Below, piece after piece: positions 32,410 through 43,980 of a stretch of DNA of 64,000 bases. The stretch is taken from assembly GCF_000699445.3 (NCBI RefSeq), contig NC_067202.1, positions 4,185,458 to 4,249,457 on the forward strand, given 5' to 3'. Under the pieces are notes generated by a model. It had not been told where the DNA came from. It saw only the letters and a program-made list of their open reading frames with translations, and ran no database searches. Each line of letters begins with the position of its first letter. Positions within the stretch are counted from its first letter, which is position 1. The translations under genes were made by a program, and so were the position numbers. Origin of the DNA: Schistosoma haematobium (lineage: Eukaryota > Platyhelminthes > Trematoda > Strigeidida > Schistosomatidae).

Positions 32410-34748
32410 TTGGTGAGCCCAACTAAAGAAACGCAACCTATTATTATTAATCCTTATTTCCACTTCAACTTTCTCGATCGATTTTATATTTATGTTAACC
32501 CTGTATTCTAATAGTCCTCTGATTAATGCTCACATGCATTATCGTAATGTTATATTGATCAGTCCTCATGACAAACTAGCTCAATCGATAATAAAAACTG
32601 GTCGTCTATATTAACTAATTAGCTTTGATGATTTGTTAACAAGCTGTAATAGCATTTACATGCTTCAGCGACATAGTCTTGTTTAAACATCAAGCTCTAG
32701 CAAATATGACCTGTAAATAGCGTAAATATACATTGACTAACAATGCGATGAAGGGCTAAATAGTTATCTGGATCTAATTCTCAGTGTTCCTTCACTTAAC
32801 ACCTCATCCTGTTTTAAACGATGCACTATCCTGTAATATCTTTTCTTCCGACCACTGCCTGCCTAATTTCATATTCTCGAGTTCCATTGCCAAACAACGA
32901 GGATGACTTCTCCAAAAACATACCGTGAGTTTCAGCTATAAGTTTTCTGCAATCATAAGGTCATTTAAGATGACTCGTTCAATGGCAACCACCCAATTAT
33001 CTGGATTCTTACGATTGTTCCGATCTGAGCGAGTGGCAAAAACGCCAACAGCATCAAGCACCCTGGAATTAATTGCCATACTGCATGTTCTTTCTGGATT
33101 TTTTTTGGATCATTACTACTCACGAGTGGCGTTGTATGTGTCGTCCACTGAGTAATCTAATTTTCAAAAATAACCCAGGCGAGTCCAACTATTTTACTTA
33201 ATGATTTTTGTACTTAACATGTATATGTCTTCCAGTAGCTTTTGCCATATATTTGTAAGTGTCACTAAGCTAAATGCAGTAACTTCCTATGGAAGGTTTA
33301 TAACGCATCATATTCCTGCCTGAAGTTTCACAAGCAGTCTTAACTTTAAAATTATTTATGTGGACATGTTCATTATTTTTAAATTGTCATATACGTCAAC
33401 AACCTGCTTGTTAACCTGGCCCACACATACGTTACACTATATCTTCATGTCTTCTAAATTTAGGAATCATCTGAGTCGCCTTTAACATTTATCAATAAAC
33501 CCATCATAGTCGTTGTTGCTAATCGTATTTGGGTTTATGGATTGGTTTATCATATTAGCAGCCTAAAATGCGAACATAGTTTAGATAATAAGATTAAAAA
33601 TTTAGGTACTATCAACTGCACTAGTAAAATAACTAAATCCCTAGGTAGCTGTTAGCTAAACAAACGTTTAAAATCAAAACTCCGTAGCCTACTAGAATTA
33701 ACACTAAACGAATCTTTCTGAATTAAAATTTATAATTAAATTAGGCGTCTCGGATTCTTTAACGTTATAAATTTCTGATAATTTCGAATCACCTAAAGCA
33801 ACAATACCTATTTTTCCACTGACTAATCATCAATCAACACTATAACTAGTTAAATTTAATAGTTTCAGGATATCGTCATAAAGCATTGTCATGACTTGAC
33901 AATCACGTAATATGATTTATAAAATTAATGAAACTATTAACAAAATCGGTCAGCAAATTGACTTATAATTATCACTAGTGTTGTTTTCTTTTATCTTCAT
34001 TCACTACAGATGATTACAGTAGGTTTCTCTATCAGTTGCTCATTCAGTAAATATCTCAAAACCTTGTCAGTCTAATTGATGGTTTAGCGACACAATCATG
34101 CATGCAAATAGTCAGTATAAGCAGTCGAGCAAATCTCCTGCAAACTGAAAACATTAATGTCGAATTTACCCCAACACTGACTAAGGTTCAAGCCATTATC
34201 ATAGACATGAGTTGGGAGTGTACTCCCTTGGTTACAACTTATGTTCTCCCTGATAATCACATGAGCATCACTCACTGTTAATCGTTCTGTAAAAACTTAT
34301 TTAGCGGAATACATCTTGCAGCACCACATCACTTAGTAATATGACACATAGGCTTAACTGATTTCAATAACTTATAACCACTATATCTCAGTTAAATCGT
34401 GTTCTGCCTTATGATAAACTGCATACTTGCAACTAACTTGTTTGCCCATCAGCCGGCAAGTATAAATATAAATAAATAGTCTATCGCAGATCAGAACATT
34501 GAGTCTAGAGCATGTCTCTTACGAACACACTCATGTTTAACGATTTTTCCTAGCTATCTGTCCAAAATCCATATAATTATCACTCATGTATTTAAATTTT
34601 ATTTTGATAACCATTCATGTGTATTTGTAGTATTACCAAATTCTATCACGGTCAAGCAAAAATGAGGTTGAGAAAATCTCCCCGTAACTAAGTAAACCGT
34701 ATCAAACTAACTGGAACACTGGTTGGAATTCTTCTCCACGCTATACTT
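31995..34748 (+). mobile_element. LTR-B, partial copy in unit 1
   Basis: The 5' LTR (31995-32409) followed by 2.34 kb of interior, cut at 34748 by the duplication junction. It lacks the 3' quarter of the interior, the polypurine tract and the 3' LTR. Confidence 0.85.
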
Positions 34749-35925
34749 CCCTCACCACTTAATTACTCACTTAAGTTCGAGTAACACATGTGAACAGTGT
34801 CGGAAACACTACTCTTGAGGTGCATCCTGATTAAAATTACTCAAAAGAACCTCGTGAGACGTATATCCGAGATCGGGACATAATTATTTAATAAACCCTA
34901 CAAATCTCCCATTTCGAAGATATTTTACGACGCTTGCCAGTGAAAGTCTTTGGAACGTAAAGATATTTTAACCCTACAACTTGATCAACTGATCAAGAAA
35001 AATTATAGAAACTCAGGCTGAATGCAGTTGCCTAGCATCCAAAATCCAAACACTTAGGACAATCCATATTATCCACTGCTAAATAAGCCTTTAATTTGTG
35101 TAAACGCGGACACGTTTGGTGATGCAGCAGCTATTGTCCTCAACGTTTATACCAGCGACTGGTTCCACTGGAAACGCTTAGTAATTATTACTATAGCTTG
35201 ACCCGAAATTGATGCAAGCATTCGAAAATATTTGCTTCTTTCAACTGTACCACCTACTGTTGTGAAAAAATGTTGTTTTTCAAAGAACCTGCATCTGGCG
35301 ATAAGATGTTAGATAAATTTGAATGATAGAACTATGTGGTTTCCTTTATCAACAGATAGAACTAAAAGTAGTGTCTTTCTCTCACATTAAATATATTATT
35401 CTCTTCCCAGCCGAAATGAATTGTTTGGAAGTCCTTAGACGCAACTACTAACATAGGCCAGCGAGGGAAGAACGGCCTATAATGAGGTTTGTTAGTAATA
35501 AAAGCTCAAAAGGAAGTTTCCTCTGTCACCAACCTTCCAAATGGTAGCGAGCAGGAAACACTTGGAAAACATAATTGCTGGGCTAGTTCTATTTCTGGAA
35601 GGAAAAATAGGAAACCGACAACCCAGGTCACGAACAATCATCCAGGGCCCCACAATATGTGCAACGTTACTATTATTGCTACTCTAATGAAAGTCAATAG
35701 ATGGGCATAGATAAAAAATAAGAGGCTAACTGATGTTGCTAAAGAAAAACCAATTTCACAACAGTGTTTGAGAAGTTAATGACTGATCATAGTGACAGGT
35801 CAGTTGTCTTTCATCGAGTCAAGGAGAATGAAAGCTCAGAGTTCGGAACTCGTTTTAGGCACGACATTGGATTGATAAAACAGCTACTGAACCAGTTAAT
35901 GCTTTAGGATATCTACGGAGTCACG

Positions 35926-36225
35926 TTGCTAAAGGTTTATAGAGTAGGTATTCAAATAGGCCTGAAACATAATCAAATCAGGTTGCTTAAAGTAGTACTC
36001 GGGACTCCCAATGAACGAGACTTAATACTGAAGACTGGGCATAGACGAAACGGGTCAGAAGTTTTTGTCCGTAAAAACTTGCCGCTCGTAAACCGTGTAA
36101 AGAGACGAGAAGCTGAAAGAAAACTAAAACTTAATCTAGATGCTGGCGAAAAGGAACTGAAAATTGTTAATGTTCGGGTTGTGAGGCTTCGACAGCAAAT
36201 GATGCCGGAGCCACTCTGTGTGTAG
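35926..36225 (+). pseudogene. CR1-B ORF1 C-terminal region, unit 2
   Basis: Identical at protein level to the unit 1 remnant at 30789-31088 (VVLGTPNERDLILK and following). It has no intact N-terminal ORF1 part. Confidence 0.7.
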
Positions 36226-36530
36226 CACGAAACCATTTAAGTTGACTTCGGATCTGTTACACAAATGCCGAAAGCTTGCTCAATGGGCAATCAAGGCTAG
36301 GTGTACATATAGACTATCAAGCCTGACGTAATCATGGCCACAACAAGTCAGATAACGCAGTCTACAGGCAGTAGAAAACTTGATTTGGGAGGTTTCACAT
36401 TAGTAAAAACCGGCAGAATCCAGAAGCGCAAAGGAGATGCAGTGGCTCTATTCACTAAGAATACTCCGATTTACCGTTGTCGATAACATATTCAATGAAA
36501 GCGAACTTTGTGAATTAGTTATCGCTTGAA

Positions 36531-36806
36531 ATGCAGAGACAAGAGATGCTGATTGGTTTGACTTGCCTCAGTTCAAACTATGAGTTGGATGGTGTCTTGC
36601 TAGATGGTCTCAATAGTTGGTTAGGAAGTGGTCAATGTTTAATCTTAAGAGACTTTAATTCACCTGCAGTAGACTACAAAAACCTGAGGACTCAATTGTT
36701 AGAAAATTCTTTCGAATATGAACTAGTTGATGCGGCGATCACATGGACTCCAGTGCAACATGTGAAAGAAGCAACTAGTTACGACCCGGACTTCGAATCA
36801 TCCTGA
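36531..36806 (+). pseudogene. CR1-B endonuclease C-terminal half, unit 2
   Basis: 91 codons, open in this unit: LTCLSSNYELDGVLLDGLNS, CLILRDFNSPAVDY, AAITWTPVQHVKEATSYDPD. The catalytic-type Gly-Asp-Phe-Asn reads Arg-Asp-Phe-Asn. The N-terminal half of the domain is missing or out of frame. Confidence 0.7.
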
Positions 36807-37132
36807 GTAGATCTCATATTGATCCATTATAAGGATGACGTCACAAACCTCGATTGCATACCATCTCTAGATGAAAGCTATCATTCAGTTCTAAACTTTG
36901 ACTTCCACATAGTTGTCAAAAACAAGCACGCGTAAGCCCGACCCAGACCTGACGTCTTGAAAGCAAATGTAAAAGATATTATGCATTCAACATCCTCAGT
37001 AGATTGAATAATAGAGCCAGAGTCTTCAGCAGAAAATGATTGGAATGTTTTTCGAAATTTATGCTTAAAAGTTACCCCACCTCATATCCTTTCGACTACA
37101 GCAAGGTGTCCGAGAACCTATCCAAGATGGTT

Positions 37133-37547
37133 TGTAGTGGCATTGGACCATAACCACACAATCTTCAAAGCTGAACACAAGACTACTCAGAAAATAGATA
37201 TTCAATATTTAGCACGGAGAAACACATAACAATGGAGAAGGCGCGAAGAATGAATTGAATGGTCTGGAGTTGATCGAGTGGCATGGCTCGGCCGTGCAGA
37301 CGTGGTCTCTGCTGAATGTTACCTTATATCTTCTATTCATATTAAATATATTGTTCTTTCTCTAGCCTAACCTTGTTCTACATCATGTATTGGTAATTGA
37401 TACGATACAGTGAGTTGGTGTAGTCGATGGTGTGACTTCCACGTAAGATCTTATAGATTAGGCAGTTATATCATGACAAATCTACAAATTTAGGATTAGG
37501 TCTATTATTAGAGCAGTACTAATATAATAGTAGACCATAATTCTACA
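37133..37547 (+). repeat. LTR-B LTR2
   Basis: 415 bp, a copy of LTR1 through the 5.1-kb duplication. It has the same GGTT flank and the same G variant. Confidence 0.88.
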
Positions 37548-40348
37548 TTGGTGAGCCCAACTAAAGAAACGCAACCTATTATTATTAATCCTTATTTCCA
37601 CTTCAACTTTCTCGATCGATTTTATATTTATGTTAACCCTGTATTCTAATAGTCCTCTGATTAATGCTCACATGCATTATCGTAATGTTATATTGATCAG
37701 TCCTCATGACAAACTAGCTCAATCGATAATAAAAACTGGTCGTCTATATTAACTAATTAGCTTTGATGATTTGTTAACAAGCTGTAATAGCATTTACATG
37801 CTTCAGCGACATAGTCTTGTTTAAACATCAAGCTCTAGCAAATATGACCTGTAAATAGCGTAAATATACATTGACTAACAATGCGATGAAGGGCTAAATA
37901 GTTATCTGGATCTAATTCTCAGTGTTCCTTCACTTAACACCTCATCCTGTTTTAAACGATGCACTATCCTGTAATATCTTTTCTTCCGACCACTGCCTGC
38001 CTAATTTCATATTCTCGAGTTCCATTGCCAAACAACGAGGATGACTTCTCCAAAAACATACCGTGAGTTTCAGCTATAAGTTTTCTGCAATCATAAGGTC
38101 ATTTAAGATGACTCGTTCAATGGCAACCACCCAATTATCTGGATTCTTACGATTGTTCCGATCTGAGCGAGTGGCAAAAACGCCAACAGCATCAAGCACC
38201 CTGGAATTAATTGCCATACTGCATGTTCTTTCTGGATTTTTTTGGATCATTACTACTCACGAGTGGCGTTGTATGTGTCGTCCACTGAGTAATCTAATTT
38301 TCAAAAATAACCCAGGCGAGTCCAACTATTTTACTTAATGATTTTTGTACTTAACATGTATATGTCTTCCAGTAGCTTTTGCCATATATTTGTAAGTGTC
38401 ACTAAGCTAAATGCAGTAACTTCCTATGGAAGGTTTATAACGCATCATATTCCTGCCTGAAGTTTCACAAGCAGTCTTAACTTTAAAATTATTTATGTGG
38501 ACATGTTCATTATTTTTAAATTGTCATATACGTCAACAACCTGCTTGTTAACCTGGCCCACACATACGTTACACTATATCTTCATGTCTTCTAAATTTAG
38601 GAATCATCTGAGTCGCCTTTAACATTTATCAATAAACCCATCATAGTCGTTGTTGCTAATCGTATTTGGGTTTATGGATTGGTTTATCATATTAGCAGCC
38701 TAAAATGCGAACATAGTTTAGATAATAAGATTAAAAATTTAGGTACTATCAACTGCACTAGTAAAATAACTAAATCCCTAGGTAGCTGTTAGCTAAACAA
38801 ACGTTTAAAATCAAAACTCCGTAGCCTACTAGAATTAACACTAAACGAATCTTTCTGAATTAAAATTTATAATTAAATTAGGCGTCTCGGATTCTTTAAC
38901 GTTATAAATTTCTGATAATTTCGAATCACCTAAAGCAACAATACCTATTTTTCCACTGACTAATCATCAATCAACACTATAACTAGTTAAATTTAATAGT
39001 TTCAGGATATCGTCATAAAGCATTGTCATGACTTGACAATCACGTAATATGATTTATAAAATTAATGAAACTATTAACAAAATCGGTCAGCAAATTGACT
39101 TATAATTATCACTAGTGTTGTTTTCTTTTATCTTCATTCACTACAGATGATTACAGTAGGTTTCTCTATCAGTTGCTCATTCAGTAAATATCTCAAAACC
39201 TTGTCAGTCTAATTGATGGTTTAGCGACACAATCATGCATGCAAATAGTCAGTATAAGCAGTCGAGCAAATCTCCTGCAAACTGAAAACATTAATGTCGA
39301 ATTTACCCCAACACTGACTAAGGTTCAAGCCATTATCATAGACATGAGTTGGGAGTGTACTCCCTTGGTTACAACTTATGTTCTCCCTGATAATCACATG
39401 AGCATCACTCACTGTTAATCGTTCTGTAAAAACTTATTTAGCGGAATACATCTTGCAGCACCACATCACTTAGTAATATGACACATAGGCTTAACTGATT
39501 TCAATAACTTATAACCACTATATCTCAGTTAAATCGTGTTCTGCCTTATGATAAACTGCATACTTGCAACTAACTTGTTTGCCCATCAGCCGGCAAGTAT
39601 AAATATAAATAAATAGTCTATCGCAGATCAGAACATTGAGTCTAGAGCATGTCTCTTACGAACACACTCATGTTTAACGATTTTTCCTAGCTATCTGTCC
39701 AAAATCCATATAATTATCACTCATGTATTTAAATTTTATTTTGATAACCATTCATGTGTATTTGTAGTATTACCAAATTCTATCACGGTCAAGCAAAAAT
39801 GAGGTTGAGAAAATCTCCCCGTAACTAAGTAAACCGTATCAAACTAACTGGAACACTGGTTGGAATTCTTCTCCACGCTATACTTTTGTTCTTCCAGTTA
39901 GCCTACTAATACAGATGCAATTGGAATTCAACTCTTATGGACAACTTACCGGCATAATCGTTATCTGATTTCATAATTTAAACCAAAACTAATACCAATA
40001 TTAACATTTCTACAATATTCATTATTTTAATATTTCTAAACACAAAATAATTACTGCCTATAAGTTAAGTTATTAACACGCATCGTTTTATTATTATTAT
40101 TGTAATCCCATTTTTTATAGTTCAAATAATCTTCAACCAAATTTTCATTTTAACCGTGTTGATCATGAAAGCAGATATTTGAAGATTATTACATGTATTT
40201 GAAGACCAGATGCTGCCGTCCTTTTGATTTATCTTTCAGCTTATCAATACCCGGAGGATCCTTATTATCCTTGGTAACCTCCGGCGCGCGACGATCCCAT
40301 CCAATTTGGTATCGAACCAACATCACGTTGATTCTGGTGGGAGAGTAG
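37548..40348 (+). other. LTR-B interior 1 (2801 bp, non-coding)
   Basis: An AT-rich interior with only short frames. One frame (38063-38338) begins MSFSYKFSAIIRSFKMTRSM and recurs in every unit, but its length changes from 76 to 91 codons with a T-run, so coding is doubtful. A CCGGAGG...CCTCCGG inverted repeat (40250-40284) lies about 65 bp before the polypurine tract. The minus-strand frame 40377-40189 crosses into the LTR and is probably chance. Confidence 0.7.
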
Positions 40349-40763
40349 TGTAGTGGCATTGGACCATAACCACACAATCTTCAAAGCTGAACACAAGACT
40401 ACTCAGAAAATAGATATTCAATATTTAGCACGGAGAAACACATAACAATGGAGAAGGCGCGAAGAATGAATTGAATGGTCTGGAGTTGATCGAGTGGCAT
40501 GGCTCGGCCATGCAGACGTGGTCTCTGCTGAATGTTACCTTATATCTTCTATTCATATTAAATATATTGTTCTTTCTCTAGCCTAACCTTGTTCTACATC
40601 ATGTATTGGTAATTGATACGATACAGTGAGTTGGTGTAGTCGATGGTGTGACTTCCACGTAAGATCTTATAGATTAGGCAGTTATATCATGACAAATCTA
40701 CAAATTTAGGATTAGGTCTATTATTAGAGCAGTACTAATATAATAGTAGACCATAATTCTACA
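40349..40763 (+). repeat. LTR-B LTR3 (internal)
   Basis: 415 bp between two interiors. It has the A variant (TCGGCCATGCAG) not present in LTR1, LTR2 or LTR5. Confidence 0.88.
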
Positions 40764-43565
40764 TTGGTGAGCCCAACTAAAGAAACGCAACCTATTATTA
40801 TTAATCCTTATTTCCACTTCAACTTTCTCGATCGATTTTATATTTATGTTAACCCTGTATTCTAATAGTCCTCTGATTAATGCTCACATGCATTATCGTA
40901 ATGTTATATTGATCAGTCCTCATGACAAACTAGCTCAATCGATAATAAAAACTGGTCGTCTATATTAACTAATTAGCTTTGATGATTTGTTAACAAGCTG
41001 TAATAGCATTTACATGCTTCAGCGACATAGTCTTGTTTAAACATCAAGCTCTAGCAAATATGACCTGTAAATAGCGTAAATATACATTGACTAACAATGC
41101 GATGAAGGACTAAATAGTTATCTGGATCTAATTCTCAGTGTTCCTTCACTTAACACCTCATCCTGTTTTAAACGATGCACTATCCTGTAATATCTTTTCT
41201 TCCGACCACTGCCTGCCTAATTTCATATTCTCGAGTTCCATTGCCAAACAACGAGGATGACTTCTCCAAAAACATACCGTGAGTTTCAGCTATAAGTTTT
41301 CTGCAATCATAAGGTCATTTAAGATGACTCGTTCAATGGCAACCACCCAATTATCTGGATTCTTACGATTGTTCCGATCCGAGCGAGTGGCAAAAACGCC
41401 AACAGCATCAAGCACCCTGGAATTAATTGCCATACTGCATGTTCTTTCTGGATTTTTTTGGATCATTACTACTCACGAGTGGCGTTGTATGTGTCGTCCA
41501 CTGAGTAATCTAATTTTCAAAAATAACCCAGGCGAGTCCAACTATTTTACTTAATGATTTTTTGTACTTAACATGTATATGTCTTCCAGTAGCTTTTGCC
41601 ATATATTTGTAAGTGTCACTAAGCTAAATGCAGTAACTTCCTATGGAAGGTTTATAACGCATCATATTCCTGCCTGAAGTTTCACAAGCAGTCTTAACTT
41701 TAAAATTATTTATCTGGACATGTTCATTATTTTTAAATTGTCATATACGTCAACAACCTGCTTGTTAACCTGGCCCACACATACGTTACACTATATCTTC
41801 ATGTCTTCTAAATTTAGGAATCATCTGAGTCGCCTTTAACATTTATCAATAAACCCATCATAGTCGTTGTTGCTAATCGTATTTGGGTTTATGGATTGGT
41901 TTATCATATTAGCAGCCTAAAATGCGAACATAGTTTAGATAATAAGATTAAAAATTTAGGTACTATCAACTGCACTAGTAAAATAACTAAATCCCTAGGT
42001 AGCTGTTAGCTAAACAAACGTTTAAAATCAAAACTCCGTAGCCTACTAGAATTAACACTAAACGAATCTTTCTGAATTAAAATTTATAATTAAATTAGGC
42101 GTCTCGGATTCTTTAACGTTATAAATTTCTGATAATTTCGAATCACCTATAGCAACAATACCTATTTTTCCACTGACTAATCATCAATCAACACTATAAC
42201 TAGTTAAATTTAATAGTTTCAGGATATCGTCATAAAGCATTGTCATGACTTGACAATCACGTAATATGATTTATAAAATTAATGAAACTATTAACAAAAT
42301 CGGTCAGCAAATTGACTTATAATTATCACTAGTGTTGTTTTCTTTTATCTTCATTCACTACAGATGATTACAGTAGGTTTCTCTATCAGTTGCTCATTCA
42401 GTAAATATCTCAAAACCTTGTCAGTCTAATTGATGGTTTAGCGACACAATCATGCATGCAAATAGTCAGTATAAGCAGTCGAGCAAATCTCCTGCAAACT
42501 GAAAACATTAATGTCGAATTTACCCCAACACTGACTAAGGTTCAAGCCATTATCATAGACATGAGTTGGGAGTGTACTCCCTTGGTTACAACTTATGTTC
42601 TCCCTGATAATCACATGAGCATCACTCACTGTTAATCGTTCTGTAAAAACTTATTTAGCGGAATACATCTTGCAGCACCACATCACTTAGTAATATGACA
42701 CATAGGCTTAACTGATTTCAATAACTTATAACCACTATATCTCAGTTAAATCGTGTTCTGCCTTATGATAAACTGCATACTTGCAACTAACTTGTTTGCC
42801 CATCAGCCGGCAAGTATAAATATAAATAAATAGTCTATCGCAGATCAGAACATTGAGTCTAGAGCATGTCTCTTACGAACACACTCATGTTTAACGATTT
42901 TTCCTAGCTATCTGTCCAAAATCCATATAATTATCACTCATGTATTTAAATTTTATTTTGATAACCATTCATGTGTATTTGTAGTATTACCAAATTCTAT
43001 CACGGTCAAGCAAAAATGAGGTTGAGAAAATCTCCCCGTAACTAAGTAAACCGTATCAAACTAACTGGAACACTGGTTGGAATTCTTCTCCACGCTATAC
43101 TTTTGTTCTTCCAGTTAGCCTACTAATACAGATGCAATTGGAATTCAACTCTTATGGACAACTTACCGGCATAATCGTTATCTGATTTCATAATTTAAAC
43201 CAAAACTAATACCAATATTAACATTTCTACAATATTCATTATTTTAATATTTCTAAACACAAAATAATTACTGCCTATAAGTTAAGTTATTAACACGCAT
43301 CGTTTTATTATTATTATTGTAATCCCATTTTTTATAGTTCAAATAATCTTCAACCAAATTTTCATTTTAACCGTGTTGATCATGAAAGCAGATATTTGAA
43401 GATTATTACATGTATTTGAAGACCAGATGCTGCCGTCCTTTTGATTTATCTTTCAGCTTATCAATACCCGGAGGATCCTTATTATCCTTGGTAACCTCCG
43501 GCGCGCGACGATCCCATCCAATTTGGTATCGAACCAACATCACGTTGATTCTGGTGGGAGAGTAG
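40764..43565 (+). other. LTR-B interior 2 (2802 bp, non-coding)
   Basis: Near-identical to interior 1, with private variants such as GATCCGAGC (about 41378), TTTATCTGG (about 41711), CCTATAGC (about 42147) and an extra T near 41560. Confidence 0.7.
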
Positions 43566-43980
43566 TGTAGTGGCATTGGACCATAACCACACAATCTTCA
43601 AAGCTGAACACAAGACTACTCAGAAAATAGATATTCAATATTTAGCACGGAGAAACACATAACAATGGAGAAGGCGCGAAGAATGAATTGAATGGTCTGG
43701 AGTTGATCGAGTGGCATGGCTCGGCCATGCAGACGTGGTCTCTGCTGAATGTTACCTTATATCTTCTATTCATATTAAATATATTGTTCTTTCTCTAGCC
43801 TAACCTTGTTCTACATCATGTATTGGTAATTGATACGATACAGTGAGTTGGTGTAGTCGATGGTGTGACTTCCACGTAAGATCTTATAGATTAGGCAGTT
43901 ATATCATGACAAATCTACAAATTTAGGATTAGGTCTATTATTAGAGCAGTACTAATATAATAGTAGACCATAATTCTACA
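43566..43980 (+). repeat. LTR-B LTR4 (internal)
   Basis: 415 bp between two interiors. It shares the A variant with LTR3. Confidence 0.88.

Larger units (their letters stand above)
34749..37132 (+). mobile_element. CR1-B ORF1-endonuclease portion (unit 2)
   Basis: The second copy of the CR1-B left half, carried by the 5.1-kb duplication. It includes ORF1 at 35926-36225 and endonuclease at 36531-36806. It ends at the same GGTT before LTR2 as unit 1 does before LTR1. Confidence 0.8.
29611..39885. repeat. 5.1-kb tandem segmental duplication (two units)
   Basis: Unit 1 is 29611-34748 and unit 2 is 34749-39885. Each holds the CR1-B ORF1 and endonuclease region, one LTR-B LTR and the first 2.3 kb of the LTR-B interior. 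The junction at 34748 joins LTR-B interior (CTATACTT) to CR1-B flank (CCCTCACC) with one base of shared sequence. I noticed about seven differences between the units: single-base changes at 31218/36355, 31487/36620 and 31841/36979, and one-base indels at the A-run near 30370, the CCGACTT near 31650 and the T-run near 33100. Confidence 0.92.

Noticed and set aside
37548..40348. CRISPR-like or satellite interpretation of the array
   Set aside because: The period is 3.2 kb with LTR structure. No short regular repeats with spacers, and the DNA is eukaryotic.
40189..40377. Minus-strand 62-codon frame repeated at 43406 and 46624
   Set aside because: It spans the interior/LTR boundary in antisense and recurs only because the DNA is repeated. 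It has no domain and no start context.
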